Positions 45,586 through 54,631 of a stretch of 64,000 bases of DNA are shown piece after piece. Positions within the stretch are counted from its first letter, which is position 1, and each line of letters begins with the position of its first letter. Under the pieces are notes generated by a model. It did no database searches. It was not told where the DNA came from and saw only the letters and a list, made by a program, of their open reading frames with translations. The translations under genes and the position numbers were made by a program. Source of the DNA: JADKIH01 sp049363815 (lineage in GTDB: Bacteria > Bacteroidota > Bacteroidia > AKYH767-A > 2013-40CM-41-45); the NCBI GenBank assembly GCA_049363815.1, contig JBMQEM010000163.1:1-64000 (forward strand). The letters run 5' to 3'.

Positions 45586-46551
45586 ATGTCGAACAAACCC
45601 AAAATTGTTTTTCTCGGAACACCCGATTTTGCAGTTCCTGCTTTGGCAACCCTTGTTGAGAACGGTTATCCGATTTCGGCAGTTGTTACTGTTCCGGATA
45701 AACCTGCCGGACGCGGACAGAAAATTCTTTCTTCACCTGTAAAGCAATTTGCTGAAAAGCACGGACTGAAAATTCTTCAGCCGGCCAATCTGAAAGATGA
45801 GTCCTTCGTTAATGAGCTAAAGGCACTGAATGCCGATCTGCAGATCGTTGTGGCTTTCCGGATGTTGCCTGAAGTGGTCTGGAATATGCCGAAGTTAGAG
45901 ACATTCAATCTGCATGGTTCTTTACTGCCCCAATACAGAGGTGCAGCTCCAATCAACTGGGCAATAATCAATGGAGAAAAGAAGACCGGTGTTACTACCT
46001 TTTTCCTCAAACAAGAGATCGACACCGGAAATATCATCTTTCATGAAGAAGTTGAAATAACAAACGATGACAATGTTGAAACTCTACACGACAAGCTTAT
46101 GAAAGTAGGTTCGCAGCTTGTATTAAAGACTGTACAGGCAATTGAATCAGGTAAGATTAAATCCATTGATCAGAGCACGTTAAGTACTGATACTTTGAAA
46201 ATTGCTCCAAAGCTTAACAGGGAAAATACCCGGCTACCGCTGACCAAGAATCCGGAAGAAACAAGAAATTTTATCCGGGGACTTTCACCATATCCGGCTG
46301 CTCATTCAGAATTTTTCAATGATAATGGAATCGGATTTTCTGTAAAGATCTTTAATGCGGATGCAATAATGGAATCTCATAATCAAGCCATAGGGAAAAT
46401 TGAAACTGATAACAAGAGCTATCTGAGAATCTATTTATCAGGAGGTTATATTTCAATAAATGAACTACAGCTTTCAGGAAGAAATAAAATGAAGATCAGG
46501 GATTTTCTAAATGGAATTAAGTTTGAAGGAAACTGGAAAGCCAATAAATAA
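45586..46551 (+). CDS. fmt: Methionyl-tRNA formyltransferase
   Basis: Adds the formyl group to initiator Met-tRNA using 10-formyl-THF. It is 321 aa from ATG 45586 (MSNKPKIVFLGTPDFAVPAL). The formyl transferase domain has NLHGSLLPQYRGAAPINWAI (catalytic Asn/His) and KTGVTTFFLKQEIDTG (catalytic Asp). The C-terminal OB-like tRNA-binding domain begins around residue 205 (KIAPKLNRENTRLPL). The deacylase follows after 23 nt. Confidence 0.95.
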   Translation: MSNKPKIVFLGTPDFAVPALATLVENGYPISAVVTVPDKPAGRGQKILSSPVKQFAEKHGLKILQPANLKDESFVNELKALNADLQIVVAFRMLPEVVWNMPKLETFNLHGSLLPQYRGAAPINWAIINGEKKTGVTTFFLKQEIDTGNIIFHEEVEITNDDNVETLHDKLMKVGSQLVLKTVQAIESGKIKSIDQSTLSTDTLKIAPKLNRENTRLPLTKNPEETRNFIRGLSPYPAAHSEFFNDNGIGFSVKIFNADAIMESHNQAIGKIETDNKSYLRIYLSGGYISINELQLSGRNKMKIRDFLNGIKFEGNWKANK

Positions 46552-46574
46552 TGGAAATTGAATGCAAGTAGATC

Positions 46575-47258
46575 ATGAAAAAAGTGGTTGTTCTTAGTGG
46601 TGCGGGAATCAGTGCTGAAAGTGGATTAAAGACTTTCCGTGACAGTGATGGACTTTGGGAAAATTACAGAATTGAAGATGTAGCTACACCACAAGCCTGG
46701 AAAAAAGACAGGAATCTGGTGCTACAGTTCTATAATGAAAGGCGAAAACAAGTAATGGCAGCAAAACCGAATGCAGCGCATTTAGCCTTGGCTGAACTGG
46801 AAAATAAATATGATGTACACATCGTAACTCAGAATATTGACGATCTCCATGAGCGAGCAGGTTCAACTAAGATCCTGCATTTACATGGCGAGATCCTGAA
46901 ATCAAGAAGTACAATGAATCCGAGTCTTGTCTATTCTATAAAAGGGGACTCTATTGTTGAAGGTGATACCTGTGAGTTAGGATCACAACTCAGACCTCAT
47001 ATTGTCTGGTTTGGAGAAATGGTTCCTGCACTTGAAGAAGCAGCATACATAGTTTCAGAAGCAGATATCGTCATTGTCGTTGGAACTTCACTTGCAGTTT
47101 ATCCGGCTGCCGGATTAATCAACTATGCTTTACCTGATGCTGAAAAATTCCTGGTCAATCCGGATGTCTCAGCAGGAAACCTGACCGGATTTAAATTTAT
47201 AAATGCAAATGCAGGCACAGGAATTCCTGTACTTGTCAAAGAAATGATAAACAGATAA
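46575..47258 (+). CDS. Sirtuin-type NAD-dependent protein deacylase lacking zinc cysteines
   Basis: A 227-aa sirtuin. NAD-binding motifs: VVLSGAGISAESGLKTFRDS (residues 4-23), TQNIDDLHERAG (about 94-105), catalytic His in LHLHGEIL, and GTSLAVYPAAGLINYA. In most CobB-type sirtuins four Cys of a zinc ribbon follow the His; here the segment KSRSTMNPSLVYSIKGDSIV contains none, and only one Cys appears after it (GDTCELGSQL). Some Bacteroidota sirtuins share this, so it is probably a lineage variant and not a decayed gene. It overlaps the next gene start by one base. Confidence 0.9.
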   Translation: MKKVVVLSGAGISAESGLKTFRDSDGLWENYRIEDVATPQAWKKDRNLVLQFYNERRKQVMAAKPNAAHLALAELENKYDVHIVTQNIDDLHERAGSTKILHLHGEILKSRSTMNPSLVYSIKGDSIVEGDTCELGSQLRPHIVWFGEMVPALEEAAYIVSEADIVIVVGTSLAVYPAAGLINYALPDAEKFLVNPDVSAGNLTGFKFINANAGTGIPVLVKEMINR

Positions 47259-47860
47259 TGGATCATCCGTATTTCAGTACAGAAGTTTTTAAGTGGGTCG
47301 TGCTCCCCTTTCTGATTTTTATTGCAAGAACAATTGATGTGTCACTTGGCACTTTAAGAAGTGTTTTTGTTTCAAAAGGTTTTCGTCAGATAGTTCCCTT
47401 TATTGGATTTGTTGAGGTTTTGATATGGCTTATCTCCATCCGGCAAGTCATGCAACATCTCGATAATCCGGTATGTTACATCGGATTTGCCGGAGGATTT
47501 GCAATGGGTACTTATGTAGGTTTGCTAATTGAAAGCAGGCTGGCGTTGGGACTACAGGTTTTAAGGTTGATCGTTTCGTCAGACTGGCAACCCTTGATCA
47601 CAGAATTGCAAAAGGAGAAACTTGGTTTGACAATTATGGATGGTCACGGAGCGAAGGGCCCGGTGAAAATTATTTTTACAATCGTGAATCGCAAGGATAT
47701 TGCTCGAGTCAGAAACATCATAAAAAACGTAAATCCACATGCATTTTATTCGATTGAAGATATTCGGGTTGCCAATCAGGGTGTTTTTCCGGATCATGGC
47801 ACTATTAATTCAAAGATGGATTATATCAGAAATGTGCTTCCTGACGTTAAAGAGAAATAA
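47258..47860 (+). CDS. UPF0316 membrane protein (DUF5698/DUF2179)
   Basis: A 200-aa protein with three or four membrane helices (about 12-110) and a C-terminal soluble DUF2179 domain (about 115-185; GLTIMDGHGAKGPVKIIFTI, then RKDIARVRNIIKNVNPHAF). It matches the UPF0316 architecture. Function is not known; related YitT proteins are membrane carriers of uncertain role. The ATG overlaps the sirtuin stop (TAATG), so it is translationally coupled. Confidence 0.85.
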   Translation: MDHPYFSTEVFKWVVLPFLIFIARTIDVSLGTLRSVFVSKGFRQIVPFIGFVEVLIWLISIRQVMQHLDNPVCYIGFAGGFAMGTYVGLLIESRLALGLQVLRLIVSSDWQPLITELQKEKLGLTIMDGHGAKGPVKIIFTIVNRKDIARVRNIIKNVNPHAFYSIEDIRVANQGVFPDHGTINSKMDYIRNVLPDVKEK

Positions 47861-47916
47861 ACTTTTGATTGTCAATAAGTCATTTGCCGCAACTGATTAC
47901 GGGTAATTTAAAGCGG

Positions 47917-47924
47917 TAATTTCG
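47917..47924 (+). promoter_or_regulatory. Candidate -7 element of the lipoprotein gene
   Basis: TAATTTCG, one mismatch to consensus, 37 nt before the ATG at 47962; no matching TTG. Confidence 0.35.
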
Positions 47925-47961
47925 AACTAATTCAACCATAAAAACCATATACAAAAAAATC

Positions 47962-48534
47962 ATGAAAACTAAAGCAATTTTAGCATTCGTTATTGCCGGA
48001 GCGATGAGCTTCACAGCATGTACAAAGAAAGTTGATCCAAAAATCGTTGCAGATGTAAATCAATTCGGAACAGATTGGACAGCATTAGGTGAAAAAGCTA
48101 CTAACTGGAGCAATGAGCTTACTGCTACTACTACTCAAGCAAAAGAATTCGTTGCTAAACAAACTGAAAGAATGAACAGCATCACTTCTCCAAAAGAAGA
48201 AGCTGTAAAAACGCAATTAGCTGCATCTATCCAGACAGCAACTGAGAATGCTACGAAATTGGAAGGTATGCAATCAGAATTCAACACTTTCAAAGCAACT
48301 TGGGATGAAACTACAAAGCAATTCGGCGAGTGGAAAGACAAAGTTATGAAAGGCGAAGTTAATCCAGAAGAAGCTACTAAAGGTTTAGCTGATTTCCAAT
48401 CTAAGATGGCTGCTTCTCAGGCACAAGTTGAAGGATGGAATGCTCAATATGCAGAGATCAAAACTGCTACTGAACAAAATATGGCTAGTGCTGAAACAGT
48501 AACTAATCCTGCTGAAACTACTCCAAAGAAATAA
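47962..48534 (+). CDS. Coiled-coil lipoprotein, unknown
   Basis: A 190-aa lipoprotein with signal KTKAILAFVIAGAMSFTAC (lipobox FTAC, Cys20). The mature part is Ala/Thr/Glu/Lys-rich and almost entirely helical with repeated heptad-like spacing (KEFVAKQTERMNSI, SIQTATENATKLEGMQ, KGLADFQSKMAASQAQVEGW). The C-terminus is Thr/Pro rich. Codons are notably uniform (ACT, GCT, GAA), compatible with high expression, and a very strong terminator follows. It may be an abundant envelope spacer protein, but no family is recognised. Confidence 0.68.
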   Translation: MKTKAILAFVIAGAMSFTACTKKVDPKIVADVNQFGTDWTALGEKATNWSNELTATTTQAKEFVAKQTERMNSITSPKEEAVKTQLAASIQTATENATKLEGMQSEFNTFKATWDETTKQFGEWKDKVMKGEVNPEEATKGLADFQSKMAASQAQVEGWNAQYAEIKTATEQNMASAETVTNPAETTPKK

Positions 48535-48550
48535 TTGGAAGTTATTTAAT

Positions 48551-48587
48551 AATAAAAAAGGTCTGAGAAATCAGACCTTTTTTATTT
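48551..48587. terminator. Bidirectional terminator with GAAA tetraloop
   Basis: A perfect 16-bp stem (48551-48566 with 48571-48586) closed by a GAAA loop. It ends the lipoprotein gene. On the minus strand its inner arm includes the stop codon (48571-48573) of the aminotransferase. Confidence 0.88.
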
Positions 48588-49428
48588 GGTGTAATTCGTT
48601 GAGTTCGTTTAAAAGCTTTGTCGAGAAATTATTGAAATATCTTTTAGTCCTGAATGCCCCTACCCATCTTAATCCATGGATCACATCACTTAAAAAAACT
48701 TCATCGGCTTTCAACAGGTCATCGACTGTTATGCCTTTTTCTATCACTGTTTTCCCTTGTTTTCGAAGATGAGAAATGAGTACTTCACGCATGACTCCTG
48801 CAACACAGGCTTCATCAAGAGAGGGTGTGTAAAAGACACCATTATCAAGTAAAAAGATATTTGAACTGATCGCTTCTGCAATCCGACCGTCAGTGTTTAG
48901 TACCAGACAATCGCCGCTATTGGTTTTGTTCTTATACAATCCTGCCATAACATAATAAAGTGCGTTCGACGACTTCAGATTTGACAGACGACTGACCGGT
49001 TTTTTGATTTCTGTATACAGGTCTATTTTCAGACCGGTTTCATTCAGCCGGAAGTTCCGGTTTGACAATGATGATACTTCTATAAGATAGGATACATTAT
49101 TGGTCTGTGGCGTATACAATCCACCATCATTCCTGAAAACTTCCAGTCTGATCCGTCCGTTACCTTTCAGGTTATTTACCTGGTCAAGATGCCGTATGGA
49201 AAGATAGAGATTATGAAAGGTCAGATCATCATGGCCATTCATACCCAGAAGTTCCATTGAACTTGCAAGTCTGGCCAGATGTTTTTCAAAAAAAAGGATC
49301 TCGCCATTCATTAGACGGATGGTCTCAAATACAGCATCACCATATCTGAAAGCTCTGTTACTGGCTGTAAAGATCGGTTGTCCGGCCTCGATTATATTCC
49401 CATTAAAATTGACGAAATTGTTTTGCAT
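48571..49428 (-). CDS. Class IV aminotransferase (aminodeoxychorismate lyase-like)
   Basis: A 285-aa PLP enzyme of fold type IV. Start region: NFNGNIIEAGQPIFTASNRA, FRYGDAVFETIRL. PLP lysine probably in SNLKSSNALYYVMAG. Phosphate contacts: VLNTDGRIAEAISSNIFL and GVMREVL. This matches the PabC/D-amino-acid transferase group, so either 4-aminobenzoate (folate) synthesis or amino-acid transamination; the sequence does not settle it. An exact TACCTTTG -7 element lies 10 nt before the start on the minus strand. Confidence 0.85.
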   Translation of the reverse strand: MQNNFVNFNGNIIEAGQPIFTASNRAFRYGDAVFETIRLMNGEILFFEKHLARLASSMELLGMNGHDDLTFHNLYLSIRHLDQVNNLKGNGRIRLEVFRNDGGLYTPQTNNVSYLIEVSSLSNRNFRLNETGLKIDLYTEIKKPVSRLSNLKSSNALYYVMAGLYKNKTNSGDCLVLNTDGRIAEAISSNIFLLDNGVFYTPSLDEACVAGVMREVLISHLRKQGKTVIEKGITVDDLLKADEVFLSDVIHGLRWVGAFRTKRYFNNFSTKLLNELNELHQIKKV

Positions 49429-49438
49429 CTGAATGATA

Positions 49439-49446
49439 CAAAGGTA
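49439..49446 (-). promoter_or_regulatory. -7 element of the class IV aminotransferase
   Basis: TACCTTTG on the minus strand, ending 10 nt before the ATG at 49428. Very short leader; no clear -33. Confidence 0.5.
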
Positions 49447-49561
49447 GCAAGTATTTTCGTTGGTTATTTTATTGAATGAAAAAGTTTAACAACACCGGGC
49501 GGTTATTAACTCTTCGTTTGAGAAAAGTCATACAATTCGATTTCGCAAGAACATTAAACAA

Positions 49562-50056
49562 CTAAGAAGATGATAAATTGATAAGTCTTAAATCTGAATT
49601 AGGTTCAATCAAAATTGTATTGACCCCTGCTTTTTGTCCGGCAACAATGTCCCGTTCTGTATCCCCTATAAAAAAACTTTTTTCCGGATCGATATTGAAT
49701 CTGGCAATTGCTTTTTCCAGCAACAATGAATCAGGTTTGCGGCAGATGCATTTACTTGTAGTTGGATGATGTGGGCAATAGTAGTATTCGGTAATCTGAA
49801 CTCCATTCATTCCAAGATTTCTCGAGATGTGCAGATGAAGATAATCTGCTTCGGCGATGGTATAAAGTCCTTTTCCGATTCCACCCTGGTTTGAGATCAC
49901 GATCAGCAAAAATCCCTGCTTTGAAAACTCAAGCAATGCTTCAGGAACACCTATGTTGATCTTCAGGTCTTCAAGTAACCAAGTATAATCACCTCGTTCG
50001 TGAATCAGTACGCCATCACGATCGAGAAAGATTGCTTTGTTTTTTTCAGAAAACAT
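49562..50056 (-). CDS. gmhB: D,D-heptose 1,7-bisphosphate phosphatase (GmhB-like HAD-IIIA)
   Basis: Removes the C7 phosphate of heptose bisphosphate on the route to ADP-heptose for LPS core. It is 164 aa from ATG 50056. HAD motif I is AIFLDRDGVLIHERG, motif II VISNQGG, the zinc-binding insert CPHHPTTSKCIC, then RKPDSLLLEKA and motif IV FFIGDTERDIVAG. The zinc insert is diagnostic of GmhB/HisB-N. The start codon overlaps the end of the rhomboid gene by 11 nt, indicating an operon. Confidence 0.9.
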   Translation of the reverse strand: MFSEKNKAIFLDRDGVLIHERGDYTWLLEDLKINIGVPEALLEFSKQGFLLIVISNQGGIGKGLYTIAEADYLHLHISRNLGMNGVQITEYYYCPHHPTTSKCICRKPDSLLLEKAIARFNIDPEKSFFIGDTERDIVAGQKAGVNTILIEPNSDLRLINLSSS

Positions 50057-50666
50057 TTCCAAAAGCCATTAATTTCTGAAAAAACAAAATGAGTAGTTCC
50101 GGTTTAAGGATCGTAGTAAAAACAAATCCGAAAATTGCTCCCCACATGTGAGCATCATGATTAACGTTGTCGCCACCTTTCTTTCCCATATAATAGCAGT
50201 AAATCAAATAAGCTACTCCAAAAACGATCGATGGCAGACAAAGCAATCCGTAGAGACAAATTTTCTGCATTGGTTCAAGTAAAATAAATGCAAAAATGAC
50301 AGCAGAAACTGCTCCGGATGCTCCAAGAGCATTATAATAAATGTTCTCTTTATTTTTCTTGAAAGTTGGTATCACTGAAGTGACCATTCCTCCAAAGTAA
50401 AGTAGAACATAATAGTATCCGGCCCGCTCATCGAAATAGGCTTCAAAATATTTTTCGATGATTCCGCCGAAGGAATACAAGACAAACATATTCACCGCAA
50501 GGTGAATAAAATCTGCATGAATAAATCCGCTGCTGATAAACCGATACCACTGCTTATGTTTATCGATCATATACGGATTGAAGATCAGTTTATTCATATA
50601 CTCGTTTTGAGAAAACGCGAGTAAACTGATTCCAATGGTTACTACGACCAATATGGTTGATATCAT
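50046..50666 (-). CDS. Rhomboid family intramembrane serine protease
   Basis: A 206-aa inner-membrane protease with about six helices. The catalytic Ser is in GASGAVSAVIFAF (GxSG), and the His of the dyad is in NHDAHMWGAIFGF. The helix-2 HxxxN signature is FIHLAVNMFVLYSF. It cleaves membrane proteins within the bilayer; substrates unknown. It begins 11 nt after the ychF stop and its end overlaps gmhB. Confidence 0.92.
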   Translation of the reverse strand: MISTILVVVTIGISLLAFSQNEYMNKLIFNPYMIDKHKQWYRFISSGFIHADFIHLAVNMFVLYSFGGIIEKYFEAYFDERAGYYYVLLYFGGMVTSVIPTFKKNKENIYYNALGASGAVSAVIFAFILLEPMQKICLYGLLCLPSIVFGVAYLIYCYYMGKKGGDNVNHDAHMWGAIFGFVFTTILKPELLILFFQKLMAFGNVF

Positions 50667-50677
50667 TCAGGATTTAT

Positions 50678-51778
50678 TTAAACATTAAAACGGAAATGCA
50701 TTACATCGCCGTCACCTACTAAATATTCTTTTCCTTCTATACTTAATTTTCCTGCATCTCTGCAAGCAGATTCTGATCCATAGCTAAGAAAGTCGTTATA
50801 ACGGATCACTTCAGCTTTGATAAAACCCTTTTCGAAATCAGTGTGGATCACAGCAGCTGCTTGTGGAGCCAGCATACCTTTCGTAATAGTCCATGCCCGC
50901 ACTTCTTTTACTCCGGCTGTGAAGTATGTGTACAGATTCAATAACCTGTATGCAGCCTTTATCAATTTAGCAACACCTGATTCTTCAAGTCCCAGGTCGG
51001 TGAGAAATGCCTTACGGTCCTCGAAACTGTCGAGCTGTGTGATCTCTGCTTCAATGGCTGCAGCGATAACCAGTACTTCTGCATTTTCATCCTTCACTTC
51101 TTCCTTTAACAGATCAACATATTTGTTTCCTGTAACTACGGAACCTTCATCAACATTGCATACATACAATACAGGTTTCGCTGTAAGTAAAAATATATCT
51201 TCAATGAAACGTTTATCTTCAGGTGCAACAGGAGCGCTTCGAGCAGAGAGCCCTTTTTCAAGATGCGCTTTATAGATACTCAGAACTTCCATGCATTTCT
51301 TTGCATCTTTATCAGTTCCGATCTTAGCCATTTTCTCAGTACGCGCCATTTTCCGGTCTACGCTTTCGAAATCTTTTAACTGGAGTTCTGTATCGATCGT
51401 TCCTTTGTCGCGGACCGGGTTTACAGAACCATCGACATGAACCACATTCGGATCTTCAAAGCAACGGACCACATGGATGATTGCATCGCACTCTCTGATA
51501 TTACTCAGGAATTGATTTCCCAGACCTTCCCCTCTGCTGGCTCCTTTTACTAATCCGGCGATATCAACGATCTCTATTGTTGTCGGGACTACTCTTTCCG
51601 GTTTAACTAATTTCTCTAATTCATTCAATCGTTCATCCGGAACTGTGATCACACCAACATTCGGTTCAATCGTACAAAACGGAAAATTTGCAGCTTGCGC
51701 TTTTGCATTCGAAAGACAATTAAATAATGTCGACTTACCAACATTCGGTAATCCGACAATACCACATTTTAAGGCCAT
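50678..51778 (-). CDS. ychF: Redox-regulated ATPase YchF (Obg-like)
   Basis: A 366-aa ribosome-binding P-loop protein that hydrolyses ATP in place of GTP. P-loop GLPNVGKST (8-16), switch regions NFPFCTIEPNVG and DIAGLVKGAS, and the altered base-specificity motif NVDE replacing NKxD, which marks the OLA1/YchF group. Coiled coil in the middle, C-terminal TGS domain (about 280-366; AWTITKGMLAPQAAAVIHTD). First gene of ychF-rhomboid-gmhB on the minus strand. Confidence 0.96.
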   Translation of the reverse strand: MALKCGIVGLPNVGKSTLFNCLSNAKAQAANFPFCTIEPNVGVITVPDERLNELEKLVKPERVVPTTIEIVDIAGLVKGASRGEGLGNQFLSNIRECDAIIHVVRCFEDPNVVHVDGSVNPVRDKGTIDTELQLKDFESVDRKMARTEKMAKIGTDKDAKKCMEVLSIYKAHLEKGLSARSAPVAPEDKRFIEDIFLLTAKPVLYVCNVDEGSVVTGNKYVDLLKEEVKDENAEVLVIAAAIEAEITQLDSFEDRKAFLTDLGLEESGVAKLIKAAYRLLNLYTYFTAGVKEVRAWTITKGMLAPQAAAVIHTDFEKGFIKAEVIRYNDFLSYGSESACRDAGKLSIEGKEYLVGDGDVMHFRFNV

Positions 51779-51940
51779 AATACTTTAGTACTTATTTTTT
51801 TATAAACTGATTTATTTTGGTTGGTGAATTGGGTTAACCGGTTACAGGTTGATGAACAACTTTTGTTAAACTTATAAGTTACTCAACTGAATCAACCCAA
51901 TAAAATTACCGCAATTTTCATTCTCCACTATCACTTCTAC

Positions 51941-52066
<126 letters not shown>

Positions 52067-52067
52067 A

Positions 52068-53000
52068 TTATTTCCCCCCACCCGGTAACGTCGACGCCGA
52101 AAGTATAGTCTGATACTTCAAGGTATTTGCTGGATCGATCTGAGACAGGATAGGAACAAGTTCGTCTTTTTCAGCAGGGAGTGCTGCAGTATAGATGTTT
52201 ACTATCTCATCCGCTTTAGCAGTGAAGAACGATTGCATTAAAAATGAATTAGGTTTGTCCTGATAAACTTTGCGCAGACTCTTCAGACTTTCAGTGACCA
52301 CAGCCCTTGCTTCAGGGAAGTTCTCTTCGAATTTATCCATTCCCAATCTGTGATAAGTATAAAATACTTCACGCATCGGACGGAAAGAAACATTCAGCAG
52401 ATTCTCTATCAGCCAATACCTGTTACGTGAATTTTCAAAAGCTTTCCAACCCCGGTCAGGAAGATTCTGTGCATTGTTTGCAACAGTTTGTGCTTTTGTA
52501 AAATAGACCGTTCCACCCAATGGAGAAAATGAATCATAGTCAAGACCAATGATAATGTACGCATAGTAACCAAGTACTGCTGTAAGATTTGAAGTCACAC
52601 TTCCTTCATCAAACTCGATCGTTTGCTCCTGAATATATTTGAATGTAAAATCTTTATCCTGATGATTGAACATCGGTGAATTATACGAACTATGATATAC
52701 CGGCCGGCGGGAAGAAACCTGAATGTTGCCGGTAAACTCATCGGTTGAAAGTCGTTCTGAAATGGTAATTACAATTGAGCATTCAATTCTCTCCTGATTC
52801 AGGAACTCATCATTTGTCCACTTATGGTTATTCATGAACTCACGTAGATCTGTCTGAAGTTTATCGTAAATAGTCTTATCACTTGCCTGGATCTGCGGTG
52901 TCTGAACAGATACCTGACAAATCAATTCCTGTGAAAATAAATTATTCACACTTAAAATTGTGATCAGAAAAGACAGAAGATACTTTGACTTGGCTATCAT
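52068..53000 (-). CDS. DUF4835 family exported protein
   Basis: A 310-aa protein with a signal peptide (SKYLLSFLITILSVNNLFSQ). The family blocks QASDKTIYDKLQTDLREFMN, NQERIECSIVITISERLSTD, and YYAYIIIGLDYDSFSPLGGT are all present. DUF4835 is a Bacteroidota family found next to coaBC and, to my knowledge, called PorD in some annotations, a T9SS-associated component; treat that link as probable. Spacing to coaBC is 1 nt. The stop lies at the edge of a heptamer array where recN would be expected. Confidence 0.87.
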   Translation of the reverse strand: MIAKSKYLLSFLITILSVNNLFSQELICQVSVQTPQIQASDKTIYDKLQTDLREFMNNHKWTNDEFLNQERIECSIVITISERLSTDEFTGNIQVSSRRPVYHSSYNSPMFNHQDKDFTFKYIQEQTIEFDEGSVTSNLTAVLGYYAYIIIGLDYDSFSPLGGTVYFTKAQTVANNAQNLPDRGWKAFENSRNRYWLIENLLNVSFRPMREVFYTYHRLGMDKFEENFPEARAVVTESLKSLRKVYQDKPNSFLMQSFFTAKADEIVNIYTAALPAEKDELVPILSQIDPANTLKYQTILSASTLPGGGK

Positions 53001-53001
53001 T

Positions 53002-54207
53002 TTACCGTTTATTTGTGATATTGGAAATAATAATTTTTACGAGATCTTTTGCAACTTCTTGTTTTGATTTTAAACTGAAGTGATGTTCGCTTCCTTTTTT
53101 ATCTATAATGGTGATCTTGTTTGTATCGTGATTGAAACCAGCACCTTCATCTTTGAGAGAATTGAGTACGATCAGATCAAGGTTTTTCTTTTTTAATTTG
53201 CCTCTTGCATTTTCAATCTCATTTTCAGTCTCCAGGGCAAAACCAACAATGAATTGATCTTTGCCTTTCTTCTCACCCATCAGAGCCAGAATATCCTGAG
53301 TGGGTATTAACGGTAAAGGCATTTCATTATTTTTCTTTTTCAGTTTTTCCGGGGCAACATCTGCAGGTTTGTAATCAGCAACTGCGGCAGACATAACGAT
53401 GATATCCTTTGCAGAGAAATCAGCCATACATGCATTGAGCATTTCTTCAGCTGATTCAATATTGACTCTTTTTATTCTTGAATTGTTTACAGACAAATTA
53501 CCCGGACCGCTAACTAGTAAGACTTCTGCGCCAAGTGCAGCGAGTTCTTCTGCTATGGCATATCCCATTTTACCGGAAGAGCGGTTTCCTATGAAGCGGA
53601 CAGGATCGATCGCTTCGAAAGTGGGACCTGCAGTGACCAATGCTTTTTTACCTGTTAACGGCAGATCAGCATTGAAATATTTTTCAAGTACATCCAGTAT
53701 CAGTTCCGGCTCTTCCATTCTGCCTTCGCCATACAGACCACTTGCTAATTCTCCTGATGTTGCTGAGATCAACTGATTGCCAAATGAAACCAGTCTTGCA
53801 ATGTTCTCTTGTGTGGCAGGGTGTTTATGCATATCAAGGTCCATGGCAGGAGCAAAAAACACTTTGCATTTTGCAGAAAGATAGACCGCCAGCAGCAAAT
53901 TGTCGCAAACACCATTTGCCATCTTTGAAATAGTATTTGCAGAAGCAGGAGCAATTACAAATGCATCAGCCCACAATCCTAGTTCAACATGATTACTCCA
54001 TTCGCCTGTTTCCTGATTTGCGTATTCCGAATAAACAGGATGTTTTGAAAGTGTAGATAAGGTAAGCGGAGTGATAAAATCAATTGCTGCCTTGGTCATT
54101 ACCACTTTCACCTCAGCTCCTTCTTTGACCAATAGCCGCACCAGCAGAGCAGATTTATAGGCTGCTATACTTCCGGTAATTCCAAGTAGGATCTTTTTTC
54201 CTCTCAT
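53002..54207 (-). CDS. coaBC: Bifunctional CoaBC: phosphopantothenoylcysteine synthetase/decarboxylase
   Basis: Two steps of coenzyme A synthesis. It is 401 aa, full length. The N-terminal flavodoxin-like CoaC decarboxylase (1-180) has the active His in NHVELGLWADAFVIAPASAN and the PAMDLDMHKHPA loop (canonical PAMNxxM slightly changed). The C-terminal CoaB synthetase (from about 185) begins KKALVTAGPTFEAIDPVRF, with EKLKKKNNEMPL as the KxKK motif. It lies in bamD-rpoZ-coaBC-DUF4835. Confidence 0.95.
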   Translation of the reverse strand: MRGKKILLGITGSIAAYKSALLVRLLVKEGAEVKVVMTKAAIDFITPLTLSTLSKHPVYSEYANQETGEWSNHVELGLWADAFVIAPASANTISKMANGVCDNLLLAVYLSAKCKVFFAPAMDLDMHKHPATQENIARLVSFGNQLISATSGELASGLYGEGRMEEPELILDVLEKYFNADLPLTGKKALVTAGPTFEAIDPVRFIGNRSSGKMGYAIAEELAALGAEVLLVSGPGNLSVNNSRIKRVNIESAEEMLNACMADFSAKDIIVMSAAVADYKPADVAPEKLKKKNNEMPLPLIPTQDILALMGEKKGKDQFIVGFALETENEIENARGKLKKKNLDLIVLNSLKDEGAGFNHDTNKITIIDKKGSEHHFSLKSKQEVAKDLVKIIISNITNKR

Positions 54208-54283
54208 TCTTATCGAGGTATAAAAATGAAAAAATCCAAAACTCCAGGGTCTTGGATTGTTTCAATCTTTAAATGAACGACAA

Positions 54284-54613
54284 TTATTTTTCGCTTTGAT
54301 TTTCTTTCGAAGGATTGCGGAAATAAATTTTATCTTCATTGAATTCCTGAATGGCAATCAAAGTCGGCTTAGGAAGTCTTTCATAGTATTTTGAAATTTC
54401 GATCTGTTCGCGGTTTTCAAACACTTCTTCCAGATTGTCAGTTGTAGAATTGAATTCTGATAATTTAGCATTCAGTTCTTCTTTCATTTCAGTCGAAATC
54501 TGGTTTGCACGCTTTGCGATCACTACCAGTGATTCATAAACGTTTCCTGTTTTCTTATCGTATTCAGGAACATTTCTCGTGATAGTAGTAGTAACTTCTG
54601 ATTTATAGCTCAT
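54284..54613 (-). CDS. rpoZ: RNA polymerase omega subunit (Bacteroidota type)
   Basis: A 109-aa polymerase assembly factor. The body NVYESLVVIAKRANQISTEM corresponds to the omega core; the N-terminus and the tail ERLPKPTLIAIQEFNEDKIY are the long extensions of Bacteroidota omegas. It follows bamD by 18 nt and precedes coaBC. Confidence 0.87.
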   Translation of the reverse strand: MSYKSEVTTTITRNVPEYDKKTGNVYESLVVIAKRANQISTEMKEELNAKLSEFNSTTDNLEEVFENREQIEISKYYERLPKPTLIAIQEFNEDKIYFRNPSKENQSEK

Positions 54614-54631
54614 GAGTATATATTTGTAAAA

